NCBI GenBank assembly: GCA_020851835.1
Contig: JADZBZ010000161.1
Location: forward strand, 1 to 14,733
Direction: 5' to 3'
Origin: Acidobacteriota bacterium
GTDB lineage: Bacteria; Acidobacteriota; Vicinamibacteria; Vicinamibacterales; UBA2999
DNA length: 14,733 bases
The position numbers and the translations under genes are program-made. The first letter of the stretch is position 1. Each line of letters starts with the position of its first letter. This document shows positions 7,463 through 14,146 of this stretch, one piece after another. Under the pieces are notes generated by a model. That model saw only the letters and a list, made by a program, of their open reading frames with translations, searched no databases and had not been told where the DNA came from.

Positions 7463-8137
7463 ATGCGAAAGACATTCATCATGTTGGGCGTGTGCGCCCT
7501 GGCCGTGGCCGTGCCGCGCGCGCAGTCAGACGAGGCGCGCCGCATCTCGGAGGCCGTCACCGTGCTCTCCGAGATCATGGATGCGGGCGATCAGTCCGTA
7601 CCGAAGGCGATCATGGAAAAGGCCGAGGGCGTCGCGGTGTTCCCGTCGCTCCTCAAGGCCGGGTTCATCGTGGGCGGATCGCGCGGGCGCGGCGTGCTGA
7701 GCGCGCGCGACCCGAAGACCGGTGAGTGGTCGTCGCCGGCGTTTCTGACGATTACCGGTGGCAGCATCGGCGCACAGATCGGGGCACAGGCGGTGGACCT
7801 CGTTCTCGTGGTGCAGAATCGCCGCGGCCTCGAACAACTCGTGCGCAACCAGTTCAAAATCGGCGCCGGCGCATCGGTGGCCGCGGGCCCGGTGGGGCGC
7901 GACGCCAGCGCTTCGACCGACATCCAGTTACGCGCCCAGATTCTGAGCTACTCGCGGACGCGCGGGCTCTTCGCCGGCATCACCCTCAACGGCTCGACGA
8001 TTCGGCAGGACCGCGACGCCAACGATCGCTTCTACGGCATGGGGTACCGCACGGGGCAGATCGTGTTCGACCATCGCGGCGGCGCGCCCGAGCCGGTGCC
8101 GGACTGGAAGGCCGCGCTCGACCGGTACTCGAAGTGA
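7463..8137 (+). CDS. SYLF/Ysc84 domain lipid-binding protein, exported
   Basis: A 224-residue protein of the SYLF (Ysc84, formerly DUF500) family, whose eukaryotic members bind phosphoinositides. Bacterial members are exported and of unknown role. The signal peptide is about residues 1-21 (MRKTFIMLGVCALAVAVPRA). The SYLF fold covers the rest: the lead helix with AIMEKAEGVAVFPSLLKAGF (49-68), GGSRGRGVL (71-79), ITGGSIGAQIGAQAVDLVLV (97-116), and the conserved SRTRGLFAGITLNGSTI (164-180). ATG 7463 is chosen because the signal peptide begins there. An in-frame GTG at 7439 would add eight residues. Only a weak AGGACGG precedes the ATG. It follows the deacetylase gene by 45 bp on the same strand and converges on the epimerase-like gene with a 27-bp gap in which no clear terminator hairpin is visible. 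Confidence 0.9.
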   Translation: MRKTFIMLGVCALAVAVPRAQSDEARRISEAVTVLSEIMDAGDQSVPKAIMEKAEGVAVFPSLLKAGFIVGGSRGRGVLSARDPKTGEWSSPAFLTITGGSIGAQIGAQAVDLVLVVQNRRGLEQLVRNQFKIGAGASVAAGPVGRDASASTDIQLRAQILSYSRTRGLFAGITLNGSTIRQDRDANDRFYGMGYRTGQIVFDHRGGAPEPVPDWKAALDRYSK

Positions 8138-8164
8138 ACGGTCACTCGGCGTCAGGCACGCGGC

Positions 8165-9073
8165 TCATCGTCCGAGCAGATCTTCGAGCGCGTGTTCCAG
8201 TTCGACGAAGGTGAAGTGGAAGCCGCCTCGTTCGGCCACCTCCGGGAGCACGCGCGCGCCGGTCAGCAGCAACTGCGCGACCTCGCCCAGCAGCAGGCGT
8301 AGCGCGACACCTGGGACCGGCAGCACGGCTGGCCGGTGGAGCACGCGCCCCAGCGTGCGGGTGAACTCGGCGTTGGTGACCGGCCGTGGCGCGGTGGCGT
8401 TCCACGCTCCGCCCACGCCGGCGTTCTGACCACGTCTGGCAATCCAGGCCATCAGGGCGAGCCAGTCGTCGAGGTGAATCCACGACATGAACTGGCGTCC
8501 CGAGCCCATCGGGCCGCCCAGGCCCAGGCGAAACGGCGGCAGCATTGCTTCGAGTGCGCCGCCGCGCGGATGCAACACCAGTCCGGTGCGCACCTGCGCC
8601 ACGCTGGTCGTGGCCGACGCTGCGGCCTGAGCTTCGGCTTCCCAATCCACGCACAGCAGTGACAGGAAGTCGTCCCCGGGAAGGGTTTGCTCGGTGACGG
8701 ACTCGTCGCCGTGGGGGCCGTAGTAGCCGACGGCCGAACTCGTGATGAAGGTGCGCCGGCGGACCGGGGCGCCGGCGAGTGCGCGGGCGAGGCTCCGGGT
8801 GGGGAGGAGGCGGCTGGTTCTGAGGGCCTGCTTGCGCGCCTCGGTCCAGCGCTTGTCGCCGATCCCCTGACCGGCCAGGTTGACGACGATGTCGGCGTCG
8901 GTGAGGGCGGCGGCCCAGGACCCGGAGTCGCCGTTGGGCTGCCAGTGGACGTCGGTGTCGACGCCGGGTCGCGGGCTGCGCGTGAGGGTGCGGACGAGGT
9001 GTCCGCTGGCGGAGAAGTGGCGGTGCAGGGCGCGGCCGAGGAAGCCGGATCCGCCGGCCAGGACGATGGTCAT
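8165..9073 (-). CDS. TIGR01777-family epimerase-like NAD(P)-binding protein
   Basis: A 302-residue extended short-chain dehydrogenase of the TIGR01777/YfcH/SDR39U1 type (NAD-dependent epimerase domain plus C-terminal DUF1731). It is cytoplasmic, and its physiological reaction is not established in the family. Visible features are the dinucleotide-binding GGSGFLG at 7-13, NLAGQGIGDKRW at 65-76, the catalytic-region TSSAVGYYG at 111-119, GGPMGSGRQFMSWIHLDD at 186-203, and NATAPRPVTNAEF, where DUF1731 begins. The length is normal for the family. No Shine-Dalgarno sequence is visible before the ATG at 9073-9071. It is divergent from the TetR gene, so the 167-bp region between them must hold both promoters. 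Codons near its start favour C endings, as in the TetR gene. Control by the same TetR protein is possible but unproven. Confidence 0.93.
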   Translation of the reverse strand: MTIVLAGGSGFLGRALHRHFSASGHLVRTLTRSPRPGVDTDVHWQPNGDSGSWAAALTDADIVVNLAGQGIGDKRWTEARKQALRTSRLLPTRSLARALAGAPVRRRTFITSSAVGYYGPHGDESVTEQTLPGDDFLSLLCVDWEAEAQAAASATTSVAQVRTGLVLHPRGGALEAMLPPFRLGLGGPMGSGRQFMSWIHLDDWLALMAWIARRGQNAGVGGAWNATAPRPVTNAEFTRTLGRVLHRPAVLPVPGVALRLLLGEVAQLLLTGARVLPEVAERGGFHFTFVELEHALEDLLGR

Positions 9074-9195
9074 GTGGCGGGCTGGGGTCTGGGAGTCATG
9101 CGGGGTCGGACGCCGGGCCGGGGCACGAAGGTGCGCGGCGGCGCCTGTGCATACGGTAGCTGAAGCTGGGGGTTGGCGGGGGATGGGAAGAGGCC

Positions 9196-9224
9196 TTGAC
9201 GCCGGGAAGCCGCGAGTGTTAACT
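9196..9224 (+). promoter_or_regulatory. Likely promoter of the TetR-exporter operon
   Basis: TTGACG at 9196-9201 matches five of six positions of the -35 consensus. A spacer of 17 bp leads to TTAACT at 9219-9224, a weaker -10 with three matches. Transcription would begin near 9231, about 10 bases before the GTG at 9241, too short a leader for a Shine-Dalgarno sequence, and none is seen. The rest of the 9074-9240 gap is G-rich on this strand and shows no gene. Confidence 0.45.
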
Positions 9225-9233
9225 AAATAGTTA
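9220..9233 (+). promoter_or_regulatory. Palindromic operator candidate for the TetR repressor
   Basis: TAACTAAATAGTTA is a perfect inverted repeat of two 6-bp arms (TAACTA/TAGTTA) around AA. A second, overlapping inverted repeat pairs AACTAA (9221-9226) with TTAGTT (9231-9236). This is the most AT-rich stretch of the window, and it covers the predicted -10 and transcription start. TetR-family repressors commonly bind such palindromes in front of their own gene and block the polymerase, so autorepression of the operon is the likely function. Confidence 0.6.
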
Positions 9234-9240
9234 GTTAGCC

Positions 9241-9909
9241 GTGCCTGCCCGCACTACCCCTCGCCCTCGCCGTGCCGCCTCCACCAGGCCCGCATCGCGC
9301 GCCTCCCGCGACCTCATCTTCACCGCCGCCGCCGAACTCTTCTCCGCTCGCGGGTTCGATGGCACCGGCGTCGACGACATCGCCCATGCCGCCCGCCTCA
9401 ACAAGGCCATGCTCTACTACCACTTCGACAGCAAACTCGCCCTCTACCGCGAGATCGTCCGCGACATGCTCCGCGCCGTCGGCGCCCGCGCCCTCCACAC
9501 CGCCGACAGCCCCGAACCCGCCGACGCCAGGCTCGTGGCCTTCATCGCCGGCCTCGTCCGCCTTTCCGACGAGCGCCCGTGGTTCCCGCCCCTCATGCTC
9601 CGCGAAATCGTCGAAGGCGCGCCCCGCCTCGACCCAGACACCCTGGTGCTCATGAAAGATGTCTTCATGGCCTTCGGACGCATCCTCGGCGACGGACATC
9701 GAACCGGGCTTTTTCGCCCTATCAATCCCGTCCTCGCTTACATGTCCGTCCTCGGCCCCATCCTTCTCAACGCCGCCCGCGAGCGCGCCGCCGCGCGCCC
9801 GGGCCGCCTCGACCTGCCCATGTTCGCCGATGTGCCTCACGCCGACCTGACCGCCCACATGCAGCACGCCGCCTTGCGGCTGCTCTCTCCGGAGCCAACA
9901 CGCGCATGA
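9241..9909 (+). CDS. TetR/AcrR family repressor of the exporter operon
   Basis: A 222-residue transcriptional regulator. After a basic, disordered N-terminus (residues 1-20) the TetR DNA-binding domain spans about 21-70: AAAELFSARGFDGTGVDDIA, then the recognition helix region LNKAMLYYHFDSK at 53-65. The remainder is the helical ligand-binding and dimer domain, which differs between members and does not reveal the inducer. The start is GTG at 9241. Earlier starts would run through the operator. It overlaps the next gene by 4 bp (ATGA), so it is probably translationally coupled to it. As in the Escherichia coli cecR-ybhGFSR operon, the repressor gene heads the exporter genes. It probably represses the operon through the palindrome just upstream and releases it on binding an exported toxic compound. 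Third codon positions are strikingly C-rich (leucine mostly CTC). Confidence 0.92.
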   Translation: MPARTTPRPRRAASTRPASRASRDLIFTAAAELFSARGFDGTGVDDIAHAARLNKAMLYYHFDSKLALYREIVRDMLRAVGARALHTADSPEPADARLVAFIAGLVRLSDERPWFPPLMLREIVEGAPRLDPDTLVLMKDVFMAFGRILGDGHRTGLFRPINPVLAYMSVLGPILLNAARERAAARPGRLDLPMFADVPHADLTAHMQHAALRLLSPEPTRA

Positions 9910-10925
9910 GCCGCCACCTGCCCGTCCTCGTCGTCCTTGCCGCCACGGCCGTCGCCTGCGCCGAGCCGCCACCGCCAAACCTCCTCCGCGTCTCCGGACA
10001 CGTCGAGGCCACCGAAACGCGACTCGCCCCGGACGCCGGGGGACGCCTCCTCACCCTCAACGTCGAGGAAGGACAACCTATCGAGCCCGGTCACCTCGTC
10101 CTCACGCTCGACCGTCGCGACGCCGAGCTCGCCATCGACCGCGCGCGGGCCGAGCGTGCCCAGGCCGAGGCCAACCTCCGCCTGCTGCTGGCCGGCGCCC
10201 GCGACGAGGACATCCGCCAGGCCGACGCTCAGGTGGCCGCCGCCCGCGCCGAACTCTCCGCCGCGCGCGCCGAGCTGGCCGCTACCGAGCAGGACCTGAA
10301 GCGCTTCGAGGCACTGCTCGCCGCCAACTCCGGCTCGCGCAAGCAGCGTGACGATGCCGCCACACGTCGGGACGTGGGGGGCGATCGCGTGGCGGGAGCG
10401 GAAAGCCGCGTGCGTGCCGCCGAGGAAGGCGCGGCCCGCCTGCGTGCCGGTGCTCGCCGCGAGGAGATCGCCGCCGCCCGCGCCCGCGTGGCCGCCGCGG
10501 ACGCCCAAATCGCCACGTTCGACAAGAGCCTCGGCGACACCACCTTTGTCTCGCCTGTCGGCGGCATCATCACCGAGAAGCTCGTCGAGCCAGGCGAAGT
10601 GATTGCCCCGCGCACACCCGTCGCCGTCGTCGTCGACCTTGACCACGCCTGGGCCGACGTCTTCGTGCCCGAGCCGGCGGTCCCGCGTCTGCAGCTCGGT
10701 CAGCAGGCTCGGATCTTCACCGACGCGGGCGGAACGCCCTTGACCGGCACGGTCACCTACATCTCGCCGAAAGCCGAGTTCACACCGCGCAACGTCCAGA
10801 CGGCCGACGAACGATCCAAACTCGTCTATCGCGTGCGCATCTCGGCCGACAACAGCGCCGGCGTGCTCAAGATCGGAATGCCGGTCGAGGCCGAGCTCGC
10901 CCTCCAGCCGGTGGCGCAGCCGTGA
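9906..10925 (+). CDS. HlyD/YbhG-like periplasmic membrane-fusion protein
   Basis: A 339-residue adaptor that would link the inner-membrane ABC transporter to the TolC-type channel. The N-terminus has a signal sequence with a possible lipobox (AVAC, Cys18), suggesting a lipoprotein anchored in the inner membrane. The barrel/lipoyl halves are at about 28-70 and 208-245 (FVSPVGGIITEKLVEPGEVI). Between them lies a helical hairpin of alanine/arginine/glutamate repeats (about 72-207) with the paired motifs GARDEDI at 97-103 and GARREEI at 182-188, typical of YbhG-like adaptors. The later ISPKAEFTPRNVQTADER (286-303) is a recognisable signature of that group. ATG 9906 overlaps the TetR stop (ATGA) and opens directly into the signal sequence. 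The frame is open further upstream, but that stretch lies inside the TetR gene. The stop overlaps the next gene's GTG by 4 bp. Confidence 0.92.
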   Translation: MSRHLPVLVVLAATAVACAEPPPPNLLRVSGHVEATETRLAPDAGGRLLTLNVEEGQPIEPGHLVLTLDRRDAELAIDRARAERAQAEANLRLLLAGARDEDIRQADAQVAAARAELSAARAELAATEQDLKRFEALLAANSGSRKQRDDAATRRDVGGDRVAGAESRVRAAEEGAARLRAGARREEIAAARARVAAADAQIATFDKSLGDTTFVSPVGGIITEKLVEPGEVIAPRTPVAVVVDLDHAWADVFVPEPAVPRLQLGQQARIFTDAGGTPLTGTVTYISPKAEFTPRNVQTADERSKLVYRVRISADNSAGVLKIGMPVEAELALQPVAQP

Positions 10926-11857
10926 ACGGCCCTTCGTCCATCGACGTCCGGTCCGCCAGCAAGCGCTACGGCACCGTCCAGGCGCTCGCCGGCGTGTCGT
11001 TCGAAGTGGCGCGCGGCGAGATGTTCGGCCTGATCGGACCCGACGGCGCCGGCAAGACCACCACCATCCGGCTGCTGTGCGGCCTGCTCCACGCCGACGG
11101 GGGCCAGATCCGCATCCTCGGGCGCGACCCGGTCGCCGACCATCGTGCCATCACCGGGTCGGTGGGCTACCTCTCGCAGCGATTCAGCCTCTACGGCGAC
11201 CTGAGCATCGACGAGAACATCGCCTTCTTCGCCGAAATCCACGGCCTCCGCCGCTACGACGATCGCCGCAATCGCCTGCTCGAGTTGACCCAGCTCACGC
11301 CCTTCCGCCAACGCCTGGCCGACCAGCTCTCCGGCGGCATGAAGCAGAAGCTCGCGCTGGCCTGCACCCTGATCCACGAGCCGGCCGTGCTCATCCTCGA
11401 CGAGCCCACCACGGGTGTCGACCCGGTGTCGCGGCGCGAATTCTGGAAGCTGTTGTCGCAGTTCATCGAAGACGGCATCACCATCCTGATGACGACACCC
11501 TATCTGGACGAAGCGGAGCGCTGCCATCGCATCGCCATGCTGCACGAGGGCCGGCTGCTGGCGCTCGACGAGCCGGGCCGGCTGCGCCAGTCGCTCCCGG
11601 GCCACTGGTTCGAAGTCGTGGTCGACCCACGACTGGCCGCCGCCCGCCTGCCCGCCAGCGCGGAGGCGGGCCTGCAGACGTTCGTCTTCGGCGACCGCAT
11701 CCACGCCTGGCTCGCCGCGCCCCACGCCGCGCAGGCCCGCACCGAACTCGATCGCGCGCTCGACGCGGCGGGGCTGACCCCTGCGTCGGTTCGAGCCATC
11801 ACACCGTCGCTCGAAGACGTGTTCATCGCCAAGCTGACAGGGAGCCGGACGCCATGA
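10922..11857 (+). CDS. ABC transporter ATPase 1 (matches N-terminal half of YbhF)
   Basis: A 311-residue cytoplasmic ATPase of the ABC-2 exporter class. Seen in order: Walker A GPDGAGKT (39-46; Asp where Asn is usual), Q-loop Q86 in LSQRFSLYGDLSIDENI, a canonical signature LSGGM (136-140), Walker B VLILDE (156-161), and GVDPVSRREFW. In the switch region the usual histidine is replaced by proline (MTTPYLDEAE, P193). The C-terminal 100 residues form the extension common to these exporters, ending with SLEDVFIAKL. The GTG start overlaps the fusion-protein stop (GTGA) and the TGA overlaps the next ATG (ATGA). With the H-loop histidine missing, this subunit probably does not complete its own ATP site. 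It is expected to pair with ATPase 2 encoded after the TolC gene. Confidence 0.93.
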   Translation: MNGPSSIDVRSASKRYGTVQALAGVSFEVARGEMFGLIGPDGAGKTTTIRLLCGLLHADGGQIRILGRDPVADHRAITGSVGYLSQRFSLYGDLSIDENIAFFAEIHGLRRYDDRRNRLLELTQLTPFRQRLADQLSGGMKQKLALACTLIHEPAVLILDEPTTGVDPVSRREFWKLLSQFIEDGITILMTTPYLDEAERCHRIAMLHEGRLLALDEPGRLRQSLPGHWFEVVVDPRLAAARLPASAEAGLQTFVFGDRIHAWLAAPHAAQARTELDRALDAAGLTPASVRAITPSLEDVFIAKLTGSRTP

Positions 11858-13209
11858 TTCGCCAATGGATGCCAGTGATCGCATGCCTCAGCCTGTTACC
11901 GGGCCCGGCTGCCGCGCAGCCCGTGCCGGTGACGCTGACCGTGACCGACGCGGTGGCACGCGCCTTCGAGGCCAGCCACCGCCTCGCCGAGGCCGGCGCG
12001 CGCCAGGCGGCCGCCGATGCCACGCGTCGCGTGCGCCAGACCGCATCGCGGCCCACCGCGTCGGCCACGGCCGGCTATACGCGCACCAATCACGTGGACG
12101 AGTTCTCGTTCGCTTCGCCTGGCGGCGGCCTCCGCGTCCTGTACCCCGACGTGCCCGACAACCTCGTGACGCGGCTGTCGGCCCAGTGGCCCATCTACAC
12201 CGCCGGCCGCGCCGATGCTCTCGAGCGCGCCGCGGCTGCCGAGGCCCGTGCAGCGGGCGCCGACCTCGAAACCGCGCGGCTCGATCTGCGCTTCGAAGTG
12301 CAGCGCGCCTACTGGGCGCTGGCCACCGCGCGCGAGGCGGTGCGCGTCCTCGAGGAATCAGTGGCCCGCGCCGACGCGCAGGTGACCGACGCGCGCAGCC
12401 GGCTCGACGTGGGACTCGTGCCGCCGAGCGACGTGCTGGTGTTCGAAGCCCAGCGCTCCCGGGACCAGCTTCAACTGATCGAGGCGCAATCGCAGCGCGA
12501 GGCAGCACTCGTGGACCTGCGGCGCCTGCTCGGCTTGGCGCCAGACGCGGCCATCGATCTGGCCGACCGCCTCGATGCAGCGCTGCTCTCGCCGGAGGCC
12601 GTTGCCACCGCGTCACCGGACCCTGACCCGTCCGCCGACACGCTCGTTGCCGAAGCGCTCCGGCAGCGTCCCGAGCGGCAGGCCTTTGCCCTGCGCGTGG
12701 AAGGCTCCGAGGCCCGGCGAGCCGCCGCCTCTGCCGGCAACCATCCGACGGTCGCGCTTGGAGGCGGCGTGGATCTGGCGCGGCCCAACCCCAGGATTTT
12801 CCCACGTGAGGCGGCCTGGCAGTCGTCATGGGACCTCGGTGTCAACGTGAGCTGGACGCTGTTCGACAGCGGTCGCACGCGCGCCGAGGTGGCCGAAGCC
12901 GCCGCCACGGCGCAGGCGGCCGAGGCGCGGCTCGATGAAGTGGAGTCGCTCGTTGCCGCCGACGTCCGGTTGCGGCAACTCGACCTCCGCACGGGCGTGG
13001 CCGCCGTCCGGACCTCCGAGGACGGGCTGCGGGCGGCGGCCGAAGCGAGGCGGGTGATCGGTGAGCGCTTCGCCGTGGGCGTGGCCACCACCACCGACGT
13101 GCTCGTGGCGCAGGATCAGCTGTTGCTGGCCGAACTCGCCCGCGCGCGCTCGCTGGCCAGCCTGCGCCTGGCCGAGGCCCGGCTGCAGCGCGCGCTGGGG
13201 CGGCCGTAA
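11854..13209 (+). CDS. TolC-like outer-membrane efflux channel (OEP family)
   Basis: A 451-residue outer-membrane factor that trimerises to form the exit duct for the tripartite exporter. The signal peptide is residues 1-22 (ACLSLLPGPAAAQ). Two OEP repeats follow, each ending in the same pattern: RLDVGLVPPSDVLVFEAQ at 183-200 and RFAVGVATTTDVLVAQDQ at 405-422. The first repeat holds the barrel strand region with QWPIYTAGRADALERAA, and the second has VSWTLFDSGRTRAEV, the equivalent position. Long alpha-helical stretches rich in Ala, Arg and Glu separate them. The length is normal. ATG 11854 overlaps the ATPase 1 stop, and ATPase 2 starts 3 bp after its stop. Its position between the two ATPase genes is unusual compared with ybhGFSR, which lacks a tolC gene. 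Confidence 0.93.
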   Translation: MIRQWMPVIACLSLLPGPAAAQPVPVTLTVTDAVARAFEASHRLAEAGARQAAADATRRVRQTASRPTASATAGYTRTNHVDEFSFASPGGGLRVLYPDVPDNLVTRLSAQWPIYTAGRADALERAAAAEARAAGADLETARLDLRFEVQRAYWALATAREAVRVLEESVARADAQVTDARSRLDVGLVPPSDVLVFEAQRSRDQLQLIEAQSQREAALVDLRRLLGLAPDAAIDLADRLDAALLSPEAVATASPDPDPSADTLVAEALRQRPERQAFALRVEGSEARRAAASAGNHPTVALGGGVDLARPNPRIFPREAAWQSSWDLGVNVSWTLFDSGRTRAEVAEAAATAQAAEARLDEVESLVAADVRLRQLDLRTGVAAVRTSEDGLRAAAEARRVIGERFAVGVATTTDVLVAQDQLLLAELARARSLASLRLAEARLQRALGRP

Positions 13210-13212
13210 GCC

Positions 13213-14145
13213 ATGGCCGCCATCGAGGTCCGCGGCATCTCGCGGCGCTTCGGGTCGTTCGTGGCCGTCGACAACCTGTCGTTCGACGTCGAGGCGGGCG
13301 AAATCTTCGGCTTCCTCGGCGCCAACGGCGCCGGCAAGTCCACGACCATCCGCATGCTCTGTGGCCTCCTGCGTCCCTCGTCTGGCACCGCGCTGGTTGG
13401 CGGCGCCGACGTGGCGACCGACCCGGAAGGCGTCAAGCGGCGAATCGGCTACATGTCGCAGAAGTTCTCGCTCTACGAGCTGCTGAGCGTCGATCAGAAC
13501 ATCCGGTTCTTCGGCGGCATCTACGGGCTGAGAGGTGAGCGGCTGGCGGAGCGCCGCGCCTTCGTGCTCGACATGGCGGGCCTCGAGGGTCACGAGCAGA
13601 CGCTGACTCGCGATTTGCCCGGAGGCTGGCGACAACGCCTGGCGCTCGGCTGCGCCGTCCTCCACGAGCCGCCCATCGTCTTTCTGGACGAGCCGACCGG
13701 CGGCGTAGACCCCGTGTCGCGGCGCGAGTTCTGGCAGCTCATCGACCGCATGTCCGTCGCGGGCGTCACGGTGCTGGTGACCACGCACTACCTGGACGAG
13801 GCCGAGCACTGCCACCGCATCGCCATCATCCAGGCGGGCCGGCTGGCGGCCCTCGGCACGGCCACCGAGCTGAAGCAGATCTTCAGCCATCGTCCGATCT
13901 TCGAGGTGCAGGCCGCCCAACCGGTGGCCGCCATGGCCGCGCTCGACCGGCTCGGCGAGGTCGAGAAGACCAGCCTCTTCGGCACGGCCGTTCACGCGGT
14001 GATGCGCGCCGACACCGACGCCGAGGGCCTCATCACGCGGGCGCTGGAGGGCGCCGGCGTGAGCGTCCGCGGCCTCAGCCGCGTGACGCCGTCACTCGAG
14101 GACGTCTTTCTGGACGTGGTCGAACGCGCCGGCGGAGGCGCCTGA
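13213..14145 (+). CDS. ABC transporter ATPase 2 (matches C-terminal half of YbhF)
   Basis: A 310-residue ABC ATPase paralogous to ATPase 1 (both carry VDPVSRREFW and the same C-terminal SLEDVF). Seen in order: Walker A GANGAGKS (36-43), Q-loop Q83 in MSQKFSLYELLSVDQNI, signature LPGGW (135-139) instead of LSGGQ, Walker B IVFLDE (155-160), and a normal switch histidine H192 (VTTHYLDEAE). The missing signature serine means that this subunit's signature face cannot contact ATP in the usual way, as in the C-terminal half of YbhF. Its Walker motifs and histidine are intact, so it should form the working ATP site with the LSGGM of ATPase 1. It starts 3 bp after the TolC stop and ends 1 bp before the permease ATG. 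Confidence 0.93.
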   Translation: MAAIEVRGISRRFGSFVAVDNLSFDVEAGEIFGFLGANGAGKSTTIRMLCGLLRPSSGTALVGGADVATDPEGVKRRIGYMSQKFSLYELLSVDQNIRFFGGIYGLRGERLAERRAFVLDMAGLEGHEQTLTRDLPGGWRQRLALGCAVLHEPPIVFLDEPTGGVDPVSRREFWQLIDRMSVAGVTVLVTTHYLDEAEHCHRIAIIQAGRLAALGTATELKQIFSHRPIFEVQAAQPVAAMAALDRLGEVEKTSLFGTAVHAVMRADTDAEGLITRALEGAGVSVRGLSRVTPSLEDVFLDVVERAGGGA

Positions 14146-14146
14146 C

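Noticed and set aside
8138..8164. Bidirectional terminator between the convergent SYLF and epimerase-like genes
   Set aside because: The 27-bp gap has no stem of useful length and no T-run on either strand.
9078..9187. G-rich stretch possibly forming G-quadruplexes in the divergent region
   Set aside because: There are runs of three to five G, but the loops between four such runs exceed seven bases, or one of the four runs has only two G. In a GC-rich genome this is not distinctive.
9579..9905. In-frame upstream extension of the fusion protein
   Set aside because: It overlaps the TetR gene in another frame and gives basic low-complexity sequence. ATG 9906 with the ATGA overlap starts a lipoprotein-type signal sequence.
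11077..11853. In-frame upstream extension of the TolC-like protein
   Set aside because: The added 259 residues are Arg/Pro/Ala-rich, lie inside ATPase 1 in another frame, and precede a good signal peptide at 11854, so they are not translated as part of the channel.
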